Numbered from the stretch's first letter, positions 47,409 to 55,487 are shown. The stretch is 64,000 bases of DNA from Prochlorococcus marinus str. MIT 9215 (GCF_000018065.1 NC_009840.1:930001-994000), one strand, 5' to 3'. Notes: generated from the sequence alone by a model not told the origin. Program-made: numbers and translations.

Positions 47409-47591
47409 ATGTCAGATAAAGATCTAAGTAATTTTCTTAAAAAAATAGAGCAACTTAATCAAATTGCTGAGCTAATAAAAAAAAATCCTAGTAAAAAGTT
47501 GTCCCTTTCAAAATGTAAAAATCATAATGAAGTAATTAAATTAACCACTGAATGGGGTTTTGATATTGGTAAAAGGTGGGGAGAATATTAA
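47409..47591 (+). CDS. Nif11-like small protein
   Basis: 60 residues in the Nif11 pattern: MSDKDLSNFLKKIEQLNQI, a central helix, then TTEWGFDIGKRW. Nif11 domains serve as leader peptides of prochlorosin-type peptides and other precursors, but there is no Gly-Gly cleavage site and no core peptide here. Role unknown. Confidence 0.7.
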   Translation: MSDKDLSNFLKKIEQLNQIAELIKKNPSKKLSLSKCKNHNEVIKLTTEWGFDIGKRWGEY

Positions 47592-47676
47592 TTGATTTTA
47601 TTACCAGCGTTATTAAAATCACCATCAACTTCAAATTAAATTCCTAAGATAAATTAGTATTTCTTGTATTTTAGCT

Positions 47677-48447
47677 ATGAAAGAAATTGGAGAGATAAAG
47701 TCAAACATATACAAAATATCTGCGGTTACAGATAGAGGGCAAAGATTAAACAAATTAATTTCTCCTATATATGAGGAAAAAGGTAATGAAATGGATGAAT
47801 TGATTGAGGCCCTTAAAGACTTTAGTTTTGAAATATCAGAAAAATCATTGTCTGGAGAGTGGGAATTGATTTTTTCTAATGTTGAATTATTTCGAAGTTC
47901 TCCTTTCTTCCTTGCCATTGAAAAGGCATTAAATGATGAATTTAAAAGTAATCTTTTTTTTAAGTTACATCAATTGCAAGTAGGATCCTTTGGAATATCA
48001 ACTATTGGAAGAATTGCTCAAAAGATTGATTTTGACAAAAAAGAATTTGTATCTACTTTTGACACTACAATCTTTGGACTAACAACTATTCCTATCTTAG
48101 GTTGGTTCAAACTTTTACCTACTTTTGGCGGAAGAGTAATAACCCTAGCAAGTGATTTAGTTTTAAAAAATAATTCACTTGATATGAACTTACAAAAGAC
48201 AAAAGTTTCCAAAGTTGATGGACTTAATAAGATTCCATTCTTTAGTGAATTACTTATGGATAGATGGTATCCAGTTAAAGAGGTATGGAATAAATTACCT
48301 TGGAATAAAGAATCGCCAAATTGCCAAGTAAAAGTTATATATTTAGACGAAGAAATGAGAATCATGCAAGATATGTATGGGTCTATTTTTATTTATATAA
48401 GGCCTTCAATTTCTTTATTAAGTCCAAAAACATTAACAAATAACTAA
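47677..48447 (+). CDS. PAP/fibrillin family protein
   Basis: 256 residues: LSGEWELIFSNVELFRSSPFF (the fibrillin lipocalin-like front), FGISTIGRIAQKIDFDKKEF and LDEEMRIMQDMYGSIFIYIR. Plant fibrillins coat plastoglobules and thylakoid lipids; the cyanobacterial member is probably thylakoid- or carotenoid-associated. Start ATG 47677 is 85 bp after the Nif11-like gene. Confidence 0.87.
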   Translation: MKEIGEIKSNIYKISAVTDRGQRLNKLISPIYEEKGNEMDELIEALKDFSFEISEKSLSGEWELIFSNVELFRSSPFFLAIEKALNDEFKSNLFFKLHQLQVGSFGISTIGRIAQKIDFDKKEFVSTFDTTIFGLTTIPILGWFKLLPTFGGRVITLASDLVLKNNSLDMNLQKTKVSKVDGLNKIPFFSELLMDRWYPVKEVWNKLPWNKESPNCQVKVIYLDEEMRIMQDMYGSIFIYIRPSISLLSPKTLTNN

Positions 48448-48580
48448 CAAAAAGAATTACTAATCTTCCTATTAATTTTCTGGATAAATCTATTAAAAAA
48501 CTATTTTAAACATTAATTAATAAAAACTTTTCGCAAGTAAAACGCAAATAAGTTATGTTCATAGTAAACATTTTTATATT

Positions 48581-48895
48581 ATGCTTAGAAATCAAGAAAA
48601 AAATTCAATTATTAGAGGAATATTCTTAATAGTAGGTTGGGGCTTAGGTCTAGACAGATTCTATGAAGGCGATAAAAAAGGTGGTTTTTTATCTATCATA
48701 GGCTGGAGTCTCACATTTTTTAGCTTTCTTTTCCTTAAATGTTCAGGATATGAATATATTGATGGAGTAAAAAATTATTCAGATTATTCTCCTAATCCCT
48801 TAATTGTATTACCGTTGATTGCAGGGGCATATGGTGGCTTCTTAATAATTAAGAAGGCATTTAGACTAGCAAAGCAATTTGAAAATGCTGCGTAA
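48581..48895 (+). CDS. TM2-domain membrane protein
   Basis: 104 residues: GWGLGLDRFYEGDKKGGFLSI, the TM2-like G-x-DRFY-G-GG turn between two helices, then a cysteine (LFLKCSG) and a third helix. Function unknown. Confidence 0.75.
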   Translation: MLRNQEKNSIIRGIFLIVGWGLGLDRFYEGDKKGGFLSIIGWSLTFFSFLFLKCSGYEYIDGVKNYSDYSPNPLIVLPLIAGAYGGFLIIKKAFRLAKQFENAA

Positions 48896-48913
48896 AACTA
48901 TAAGAAACCAAAA

Positions 48914-49075
48914 TCAAGATAATAATCCAGACCCTTTTAAATAAAATTTAAATAAAAAAATTACTAAAAGATTTACTATCGCTAGTGCTACTAGACCATT
49001 TCTGTTTTTTACATCTAATTTCTTAACTAAATTAGAGAGGTAAACTACTGGATTTTCTGGCTCTTTATTATCCAA
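48914..49075 (-). CDS. Small membrane protein, unknown (TTG start)
   Basis: 53 residues: DNKEPENPVVYLSNLVKKLDV then a helix LVALAIVNLLVIFLFKFYL. TTG start at 49075 is inferred from the frame; no ATG is available. No family recognised. Confidence 0.5.
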   Translation of the reverse strand: MDNKEPENPVVYLSNLVKKLDVKNRNGLVALAIVNLLVIFLFKFYLKGSGLLS

Positions 49076-49171
49076 ATTTTAATTAAATATTAATTTGACA
49101 AGAAAATATCACAATTTCATTTGAAGAACTAAAATTGTAAAGATGAATATCCAAAAAGAAATAAATAATTG

Positions 49172-49546
49172 CTAACCCATAATTCCAGCATTTCTTAAAA
49201 ACTCTTTCCCAATATTTCCAATAACAAAAAATAGAGACAAATTAACCAAAAGTATTATTAATAATGCCAACATTTTGTAGTTTGGATTAGTTGAAATGCC
49301 ATCAAATCCATTATTAAGAAATCTTTTAAAAAGTGATTTGTCAATTTTTAGTTTTTGTTGCTCAGAATCAAGTTTTACTTTTTCTTCGGAAGAATTTTGA
49401 TTACTTGCTTTCTCTAGAAATTCTGTAAATGCCTTAACATTCTCTTCTTTTTTATTCCCCTCATTAAGATCATTATTCTCTTCATTCAAGTTGGGGGCCG
49501 ATTCGATCGAATTATTTTCCTCAGGATTAAGTTTTGAATCTTCCAA
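49172..49546 (-). CDS. Acidic membrane-tail protein, unknown
   Basis: 124 residues. The first ~75 residues are Asn/Glu/Ser-rich and probably disordered, then FKRFLNNGFDG and a C-terminal helix MLALLIILLVNLSLFFVI. Tail-anchored topology; no family recognised. Confidence 0.6.
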   Translation of the reverse strand: MEDSKLNPEENNSIESAPNLNEENNDLNEGNKKEENVKAFTEFLEKASNQNSSEEKVKLDSEQQKLKIDKSLFKRFLNNGFDGISTNPNYKMLALLIILLVNLSLFFVIGNIGKEFLRNAGIMG

Positions 49547-49581
49547 ATTAATAATAAATGCTAGGAGTATATTACACCATA

Positions 49582-49614
49582 AAAAAAACCCACTCGATCA
49601 ATTGAAGAGAGGGT
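49582..49614 (-). terminator. Intrinsic terminator on the minus strand, no gene upstream
   Basis: Minus-strand reading: ACCCTCTC, loop, GAGTGGGT, then T8. One mismatch in the 8-bp stem. The nearest minus-strand gene starts beyond it (49546), so it ends an unidentified transcript from about 49620-49720. Confidence 0.55.
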
Positions 49615-49724
49615 AAGCTAAGGTTAAAGTTCTTGTATACATGGTAATTTAATTTAATTTAATTTGCGGTATTAGCATAATGAAGTTTTAATTTACACTA
49701 TATTCAAATTGATTTTTCTTAGAT

Positions 49725-49931
49725 ATGTTAGATGCGAATACAAAAAAGGCATGTAAAAATGATCCTGCAATAAGAGAAATTAAAATTAGAAATATTGAAC
49801 ATGCTATTAAGCAAGCAGAATTAATGATAAAAGAATCAAAAATGAGCCAAGAAGAATTAATCTTCTTAAAAAGAAAAATATCGGACGCAAGACAGGATTT
49901 AGAGATACTTTATTTAATGAAAATTCAATGA
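49725..49931 (+). CDS. Small coiled-coil protein, unknown
   Basis: 68 residues, fully helical and charged: IREIKIRNIEHAIKQAELMI and LIFLKRKISDARQDLEILYL. Strong heptad pattern, soluble. No family recognised. Confidence 0.6.
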   Translation: MLDANTKKACKNDPAIREIKIRNIEHAIKQAELMIKESKMSQEELIFLKRKISDARQDLEILYLMKIQ

Positions 49932-50046
49932 ATACAAATTAGTTAATCTTTAAAAAGGATTGACTTTTGCTAAGAAAATTAATTTTATATTTGAAGACTT
50001 ATAAAGTTTAAAGGGAATGTAATAATTTTCATAAAGGTTCTATATT

Positions 50047-50148
50047 ATGTCTAAAAATAACCTTTATATATCTTTAAAAGTTGTTCCATACATCTTCATT
50101 TCAATTACTGCTATTGTAGTAACAGCAGCTAAATATGTAATAACCTAG
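50047..50148 (+). CDS. Very small membrane protein, unknown
   Basis: 33 residues with a central helix (VVPYIFISITAIVVTAA). ATG start. No family recognised. Confidence 0.45.
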   Translation: MSKNNLYISLKVVPYIFISITAIVVTAAKYVIT

Positions 50149-50212
50149 TTCCGTCTGCTTATGTAAAGTTTTTAATATTAAAATAATTTAAATATTTATA
50201 AAAACTATTTAA

Positions 50213-50452
50213 ATGAATAGAGTCAAAATACTAATTTTTGCAATATCTATTATATTTTCCCTTATTGGAATTAAAAAATTAATTTATATAAATCAAGTTA
50301 AAGATTTAAAAAACAAAGAAGAATTGATCTTAAATGAATCTATACGTGTTTTAAATGAATGCTTCGATATGGAAAATAAAGATAAAAGAAGTCTTAATAA
50401 ATCAATTGAATTAATTGAGTATTGCTTAGAGGAGTACGGATTTAAAAACTGA
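50213..50452 (+). CDS. Small membrane-anchored helical protein, unknown
   Basis: 79 residues: N-terminal helix ILIFAISIIFSLIGIKKLIY (5-24) and a charged helical domain with two Cys (LNECFDMENKD; IEYCLEEYG). No family recognised. Confidence 0.55.
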   Translation: MNRVKILIFAISIIFSLIGIKKLIYINQVKDLKNKEELILNESIRVLNECFDMENKDKRSLNKSIELIEYCLEEYGFKN

Positions 50453-50585
50453 TTTCAAAATTTAAATGATGAATTCTTTAATATTCCACTAACATGTAAA
50501 TTAATACAATTATTTTTGATTAATTAGCTGGGTATTTTCCATAATTTTCTTATTAATAATATTTTCCTAATTTAATGTTTTTAAA

Positions 50586-50993
50586 ATGACTAAAGTGAAA
50601 TGTTCTTATTTAGGAGATTTAAACTGTGAGGCTATTCATCTACAATCTGGAAGTCTTATTAGAACGGATGCACCTTTAGATCACTGTGGTAAAGGAGAAA
50701 GTTTTTCCCCAACTGATTTATTAGCAACATCTCTAGGTACTTGTCTGCTAACCATTATGGCAATAAAAGCTAAATCTAAAGGATTTGATTTGAAAAATAT
50801 ATATTTAAATATTGAAAAAATAATGACACAAAATAGTGAGAGAAAGATAAAAGAACTAATAATAGAAATTTTTATAAAAGACCTCACTTCTAATGAAACT
50901 ATTGATTTTTTGAAGAAAGCTTCTAAAGAATGTCCAGTTACAAGAAATTTATCACAAGAAATAGATATTAAAATTAGTTGGCATTATGAATAA
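50586..50993 (+). CDS. OsmC/Ohr family peroxiredoxin
   Basis: 135 residues: GESFSPTDLLATSLGTCLLTIM with the peroxidatic Cys in the family helix, and KKASKECPVTRNLS with the resolving Cys. Members reduce organic hydroperoxides using low-molecular-weight thiols. The N-terminal strand VKCSYLGDLNCEAIHLQSG fits. Monocistronic. Confidence 0.9.
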   Translation: MTKVKCSYLGDLNCEAIHLQSGSLIRTDAPLDHCGKGESFSPTDLLATSLGTCLLTIMAIKAKSKGFDLKNIYLNIEKIMTQNSERKIKELIIEIFIKDLTSNETIDFLKKASKECPVTRNLSQEIDIKISWHYE

Positions 50994-51205
50994 GTTTAAA
51001 ACATAGTAATTAAATAAAAAATAATAAATACTTTATTGAAAAAATCATTCTGTTATTTGGAATATATATAATTGCAGATTTAATATTAAAGACTAGATAT
51101 ACGAGAAAAAAGACTTTCCAAAGGGAAAAAGTAAATCCTTTTAATTTTATTATTGAATAAGTAAGTATATTTATTTTTGTAAAAAGATTTAAGGCATATT
51201 TAAAT

Positions 51206-51490
51206 TTATTTTTTCACTATTTTTTTGTCAATCAAACTAATCAAAGGGATCATGAAATTTACATTTAATCCAACAGTGCACCATGCATAAGTAATTAGAA
51301 AAATTATTTTTATAAGTAAATTAGGGGGTAAGGTGAAAAATATTTTGAAAAATCCTCCTATGAATAATACCAATATTCCAATTTGTAAAAGACCTTTAAT
51401 TATCCAATTAAATCCATTTTTTTTAATGTTTATATAAAACCACAAAAAAAATAAGCTAAATAAAAAAAAATATACAAGATTTATGATCAT
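51206..51490 (-). CDS. Membrane protein, unknown
   Basis: 94 residues, three hydrophobic segments (about 3-18, 31-55 and 63-85), mostly Ile/Leu/Phe. ATG start. No family recognised. Confidence 0.5.
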   Translation of the reverse strand: MIINLVYFFLFSLFFLWFYINIKKNGFNWIIKGLLQIGILVLFIGGFFKIFFTLPPNLLIKIIFLITYAWCTVGLNVNFMIPLISLIDKKIVKK

Positions 51491-51630
51491 CTTTTCTAAG
51501 AAAATCTAATAAAAAGGCCATTATAAAGGCATGATTATAATTATTACTTTTTTATGTACTATATTTTTTTGAAAATGGAAAAGTTAAACAAAAAACAATA
51601 AATACAAAATTCTATGATTCAACTTTTATC

Positions 51631-52020
51631 CTAAAACATTTTTGATTTTAGTAAATCAACTCTTTTTCGATTCACTCCCAAATCACTTTCTCCAACTCTT
51701 GATTCTGATCTTATTAATAGGATATTTGAATCGGGTAAAAAGGACACTTCTAAGTCGTCTACATACTTCATCCATTTACTGGTTGCCTCAGCATGAAGAT
51801 AATCACCATCAATTTCTACAATCTCAGTCCTTGGAGTTTTTTCGATAAAAGTTTTTATCTGTTCAAAAGGTTCCTCAATATTATTAACCTCCCATTCCTC
51901 TCTTACACAATGTGCAATCTCTACACAAGGTTTTAGTTCTACATGTGAGGCAAATGATGAAGAAGGGAATAAGAAGCTTGAACAAATCAAAATTGCAAAA
52001 AAAAGTATTTTCATTATCAA
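51631..52020 (-). CDS. DUF1499 family secreted protein
   Basis: 129 residues: signal peptide IMKILFFAILICSSFLF, then the DUF1499 core CVREEWEVNNIEEPFEQIKTF, TPRTEIVEIDGDYLHAEATS and LIRSESRVGESDLGVNRKRV. DUF1499 proteins are found in thylakoid lumen and periplasm; function unknown. Two sRNA genes lie upstream on the same strand. Confidence 0.87.
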   Translation of the reverse strand: MIMKILFFAILICSSFLFPSSSFASHVELKPCVEIAHCVREEWEVNNIEEPFEQIKTFIEKTPRTEIVEIDGDYLHAEATSKWMKYVDDLEVSFLPDSNILLIRSESRVGESDLGVNRKRVDLLKSKMF

Positions 52021-52154
52021 AAAAATTTAACAACTATAATTTAACGAATCTAATTAGTAGTTTGTAAAGACCTATCTCAATATTTTCAAGAAAACATTTA
52101 TTTATTTAAATTCAGGATTCAATATTTATTTATTTAAAACTTAGTAATCAAAAA

Positions 52155-52247
52155 AAAAGATCTCTCGACGAGAGATCTTTTTTAAAATTGATTTATAACA
52201 AGTGTTTCCTTGTTTCCACTGAAATAAACCAATTCCTCCTACACACA
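52155..52247 (-). ncRNA. yfr2: Yfr2-type small RNA
   Basis: Minus-strand transcript of about 92 nt. A TATATT box (52258-52253) predicts a 5' end near 52247. The 5' end carries GTGTGTAGGAG (52246-52236), complementary to the Yfr1 motif except for one bulged base. The centre has AGTG-GAAACAAGGAAA-CACT, a stem-loop with the GGAAAC repeats I recall from Yfr2. The 3' end is an 11-bp perfect intrinsic terminator (AAAAGATCTCT/AGAGATCTTTT). Length and layout fit the family. Confidence 0.65.
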
Positions 52248-52320
52248 GTTTTAATATAACTTAAATGATGAAAATGTAATGCCTCATAGACCTCTATCTT
52301 AATTGTCACATCCAAAAAAC

Positions 52321-52391
52321 AAAAAGTACTCAAACATTACGGTCGAGTACTTTTTACGTTATCAGAAAAAAATGTGTGAGGAGTTTCTGAT
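52321..52391 (-). ncRNA. yfr1: Yfr1 small RNA
   Basis: Minus-strand transcript of about 70 nt. It contains the exact 11-nt ultraconserved Yfr1 sequence ACTCCTCACAC (52384-52374), bounded by TCAGAAA/TTTCTGA (52390-52384 and 52368-52362), followed by an 11-bp intrinsic terminator (AAAAAGTACTC / GAGTACTTTTT, 52355-52321). A TAAATT box (52403-52398) lies upstream. Yfr1 is a regulator of outer-membrane porin-type mRNAs in marine picocyanobacteria. Confidence 0.82.
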
Positions 52392-52507
52392 TTATTTAAT
52401 TTACTCCTTAGGTAATTTAAAAAGCTACAGTATAAATTACTAATTATTTAAATCTTTCAGAAAAATTTGTTGTTGATGAAAAAAATAATCAAACACATAA
52501 AAAATTC

Positions 52508-52648
52508 ATGAAAAGCATTTATAAAAAAATCATTTTTATTATCTCGGCAATTGTCCTTTTTTCAGTAATAGCAGGAATTGTTAAATATTCGCTAACTTAT
52601 ATTGAAAATAATCCCGAAAATATTTGCCTACACAAAAAAAAGACATAA
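52508..52648 (+). CDS. Small single-helix protein, unknown
   Basis: 46 residues: a helix (KKIIFIISAIVLFSVIAGIV, about 6-25), then IENNPENICLHKKKT. ATG start. No family recognised. Confidence 0.5.
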   Translation: MKSIYKKIIFIISAIVLFSVIAGIVKYSLTYIENNPENICLHKKKT

Positions 52649-52718
52649 GTTAAGTATAAATTCACTTCAAAAAATCCATAAAGTGTCTTAAATATGTTCT
52701 AGATTTAGAGTCTGAGTC

Positions 52719-52862
52719 ATGAAAATCAAAAATACTTCAGTTTTTAATCAGAATAATATTCATTTAAATAAATTTAAAAATAAGCATAAATATCAAATAC
52801 TTGAGAACTACTGGAAGAAAAGAAAGAAAGAGTGTGAAAAAAATCTTTCAAAATTTTGCTAA
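52719..52862 (+). CDS. Small basic protein, unknown
   Basis: 47 residues, Lys/Asn-rich with no membrane segment: LNKFKNKHKYQILENYWKKR and CEKNLSKFC. ATG start; could be a chance frame. Confidence 0.4.
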   Translation: MKIKNTSVFNQNNIHLNKFKNKHKYQILENYWKKRKKECEKNLSKFC

Positions 52863-52871
52863 CCGATAATT

Positions 52872-53120
52872 ATGAATTTTATTTTTTCTTTTTTATTAGC
52901 TTCTGTAATGTGGGTTCAAGTTCCTCAATGGGAAGCTGACTGGTCAAAATGTGCCGTAGATGTTCCCGATTCATCATGTCACTGGTACGTAGCTTCTCCC
53001 GATAATACTTTTGGTGAGGGGTTTAATTGGGAAAACGCTCCTTGGTTTGATGCAAATGGATTACAAGATGTAGCTAAGACTGAGAGAGAATCTGTAGTAG
53101 AAAAACTTCAGAACAACTAA
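52872..53120 (+). CDS. Secreted small protein, unknown
   Basis: 82 residues: signal peptide-like MNFIFSFLLASVMWVQ, then a Trp/Asp-rich part with CAVDVPDSSCHWYVASPD and FNWENAPWFDANGLQ. The two-Cys loop and many aromatics suggest an extracytoplasmic fold. No family recognised. Confidence 0.55.
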   Translation: MNFIFSFLLASVMWVQVPQWEADWSKCAVDVPDSSCHWYVASPDNTFGEGFNWENAPWFDANGLQDVAKTERESVVEKLQNN

Positions 53121-53203
53121 AATTTATATTACATAAATTAACTCTTAAAAGCATTTAAATCTAATTGCCTAAAGGTTAAAGTTTTATTAATTGAAAAAAT
53201 TTT

Positions 53204-53350
53204 ATGCGTTTCAAAGTAAGTCTAAAAAAAAATGGAAAGGAATTTGATGAAGTTGTCATAGCTAATAATAAAAAAGAGGCTATGGAAGTGGCTTTAAAAA
53301 ACAATCCAGAAGCTCAAGCATTAAACTCTTATTGGACATTTAAAATTTAA
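53204..53350 (+). CDS. Small conserved protein, unknown
   Basis: 48 residues: MRFKVSLKKNGKEFDEVV then AMEVALKNNPEAQALNSYW. Soluble beta-alpha pattern. The zinc permease converges on it, with the stop codons adjacent. Confidence 0.55.
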   Translation: MRFKVSLKKNGKEFDEVVIANNKKEAMEVALKNNPEAQALNSYWTFKI

Positions 53351-54136
53351 TTATTTGCGAAGTTTAGGTATCAAAAGAGAAGCGACACAAATAACACTAA
53401 TTGCAGGTCCAGGCGACAAATTAAAGACTATAGAAAGAATAAAGCCTAGAAGAGAGATGCATAATCCAAAGAATGAAGACCTAATCATTGCAATTCTTAA
53501 ACTATGAGCCTTATTTAGCCCTAGCAGAGTTGGGGTAGAAAGAAGAGCAATAACAAGAATTACTCCCACTGCTGACATTGAACTAACAATTACTAATGCA
53601 GTTGTAAAACTCAAAGCAAGATTTAATAAAGAAACGTTTATACCACTCGCGGATGCACCTTCTGGATCCAATCCCACATAAACAACCTTTTCATATCCAA
53701 AAGTCATTAAAAATATAAAGACTAAAAAAGCAATTATTGTTCTAAGTAAATCTCCAAAATTTGCTGTCAATAAATCGCCAAATAATACTGCCTCCAAATC
53801 AATCCTTATCCCGAGTAAAGGGATTATAAGGACTCCAAATCCAAGCATTCCAGCAAGAATAGTATTCATAACTGCTTCATAATTTTCACTTTTTCTATTA
53901 GTTAAACTTTCCACAATTACTGAGCCTAAAAGGCCGCTGATAACACCACCAATTGAGGGGTGAATTCCGAGCGCTAATGCGAGAGCAAGTCCAGGCAATA
54001 CACAATGAGATATTAAATTAACTTGTAATAATCTCTTATGAGTGATTAATACAGTTCCCATAGCTGGGCATAAGATCCCGGAGAATATAGTTATTATTAA
54101 CGGAACCAGCCACCAGTTGTTATTAATAAAAGACAT
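53351..54136 (-). CDS. znuB: Zinc/manganese ABC transporter permease
   Basis: 261 residues, 7-8 helices, ABC-3 permease (ZnuB/MntB family): GILCPAMGTVLITHKRLLQVNLISH and the long conserved PSIGGVISGLLGSVIVESL, with GINVSLLNLALSFTTALVIV. It imports Zn2+ with ZnuC and ZnuA. Separated from znuC by the oppositely oriented zur gene, so its own promoter must lie in or near zur. Confidence 0.9.
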   Translation of the reverse strand: MSFINNNWWLVPLIITIFSGILCPAMGTVLITHKRLLQVNLISHCVLPGLALALALGIHPSIGGVISGLLGSVIVESLTNRKSENYEAVMNTILAGMLGFGVLIIPLLGIRIDLEAVLFGDLLTANFGDLLRTIIAFLVFIFLMTFGYEKVVYVGLDPEGASASGINVSLLNLALSFTTALVIVSSMSAVGVILVIALLSTPTLLGLNKAHSLRIAMIRSSFFGLCISLLGFILSIVFNLSPGPAISVICVASLLIPKLRK

Positions 54137-54153
54137 TATTCGAAAGATTCGGT

Positions 54154-54588
54154 ATGATCAAAAATACGGGACAAAAAATGATTTCGGAAACAATGGTAAC
54201 TAAGTCTGACATTACCAAAAGACAAGAACAACTTCTTGAAGAACTTAATAAATGTGATGATGAATTGACTGGTCAAGAGTTGCATAGACAATTGATAGAA
54301 AGCGGGAAGGCTATGGGATTGACAACTGTTTACAGGAATCTTCAAGTTCTTATAAAGCATGGCTTAATACGTTCTAGACATCTCCCAACAGGAGAGGTTC
54401 TTTACACTCCCGTAGATAGAGATATTCATCATTTGACCTGTGTTCAATGTGGTGAGACATCAAAAATGGAAGGATGCCCGGTAAAAGATATTCATACACC
54501 CAAAACAAATCCAAAGAAATTCCAATTGTTGTTTCATACCCTCGAGTATTTCGGGCTTTGCCAAAACTGTTATCAAGCTCAGAATTAA
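54154..54588 (+). CDS. zur: Fur-family zinc regulator
   Basis: 144 residues: winged-helix front (RQEQLLEELNKCDDELTG, GLTTVYRNLQVLI with the DNA helix), then HHLTCVQCGETSK (C96-C99) and FGLCQNCYQ (C136-C139), the structural Zn site of Fur proteins. Its location inside the zinc-uptake locus and the operator palindrome point to Zur rather than Fur or PerR. Start 54154 or a later ATG at 54178 or 54193. Confidence 0.88.
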   Translation: MIKNTGQKMISETMVTKSDITKRQEQLLEELNKCDDELTGQELHRQLIESGKAMGLTTVYRNLQVLIKHGLIRSRHLPTGEVLYTPVDRDIHHLTCVQCGETSKMEGCPVKDIHTPKTNPKKFQLLFHTLEYFGLCQNCYQAQN

Positions 54589-54601
54589 AAAGGAACATTT
54601 T

Positions 54602-55372
54602 CTAATCACAGAAATTATTTTCGTTTATAGAGCTAATGTTTATAGCCTCTAATTTATCTTTTATTTGGTCAGGACTACCAACTGCCAAAACACTTTTATC
54701 AAGAACGATTACTTGATCATAGTTATTTAAAGACTCGCCCCAATCATGGCTACTTACGAGCAAAGATAGTCCCGCATCCGCAAGTTGACGAACAATTTTT
54801 AGAAAATCTTCCTTTGCAGGTGGGTCCAAAGCTGCACAAGGTTCATCTAAAAGAAATATTTTTGCAGGGGACATAAGAGTTTTTGCTAATAGAGCTCTTT
54901 GTTGCTGTCCTCCTGAAAGAGAATCGAGTCTTCTATTAGCCAAATTTGCAATGCCTACTCTTTGCATTGTCGCCTCTAATTCACAACATTTATTAATCCA
55001 AGAATTAGGATATGCTAGAAGAGTTTTAATTTGAAAGGGGTTATTACTTCTTGATTTTGAATACTTTATTTGACCAAGAGATACCAATTTTTCAACTGTA
55101 ATGGGGAACTTCCAATTCATAGAACTTCTTTGAGGCATAAGTGCCACAAGAGCTCTAGATCTATATAAATTTTGACCGTCAATCTTTATTTCGCCTTTAT
55201 CTGGAGTATTTTGTCCTTGCAATATTCTTAAAAGAGTAGATTTACCAGCACCGTTTGGGCCAACTAACGCTGTTAGAGTTCCAGGTTTAATCTCAACCGA
55301 TACCTTATTCAAAGCTGGCTTACTTTTTTTTGTGTATGCAAAGGTTAAATTTTCAGCGACTAAAGTAGCCAT
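54602..55372 (-). CDS. znuC: Zinc ABC transporter ATPase
   Basis: 256 residues: Walker A GPNGAGKST (38-46), Q-loop with LMPQRSS, signature LSGGQQQRALLAK (152-164), Walker B KIFLLDEPCAALD (171-183), H-loop VSSHDWG. Pairs with ZnuB. It is divergent from znuA, and the intervening 135 bp hold the operator at 55471-55487. Confidence 0.92.
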   Translation of the reverse strand: MATLVAENLTFAYTKKSKPALNKVSVEIKPGTLTALVGPNGAGKSTLLRILQGQNTPDKGEIKIDGQNLYRSRALVALMPQRSSMNWKFPITVEKLVSLGQIKYSKSRSNNPFQIKTLLAYPNSWINKCCELEATMQRVGIANLANRRLDSLSGGQQQRALLAKTLMSPAKIFLLDEPCAALDPPAKEDFLKIVRQLADAGLSLLVSSHDWGESLNNYDQVIVLDKSVLAVGSPDQIKDKLEAINISSINENNFCD

Positions 55373-55470
55373 TAATTAATCTTTTAAAAAGTCACTTTAC
55401 AAGCTTACCAATAATACAAATTGCGTATTATTTTCATAACATTTGATACCTTTGCTTGTCAGCCATAATG

Positions 55471-55487
55471 AAAATGATTATCATTTT
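55471..55487. promoter_or_regulatory. Zur-type operator, perfect 8-1-8 palindrome
   Basis: AAAATGATTATCATTTT, with AAAATGAT and ATCATTTT exact inverted copies around one T. It has the cyanobacterial Zur/Fur box pattern, lies 20 bp upstream of the znuA ATG and 98 bp from the znuC start, and could control both directions. Confidence 0.85.

Noticed and set aside
49648..49664. AATTT-type pentamer run considered as an attachment site
   Set aside because: Low-complexity AT repeat without a matching second copy, integrase gene or tRNA nearby.
51014..51148. Open frame on the plus strand encoding IEKIILLFGIYIIADLILK-type peptide
   Set aside because: It has no ATG, GTG or TTG start and no ribosome-binding site; ATA or ATT starts alone are not enough support.
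54374..54598. Minus-strand frame over zur
   Set aside because: Shadow of the conserved Fur-family sequence; no independent motif.
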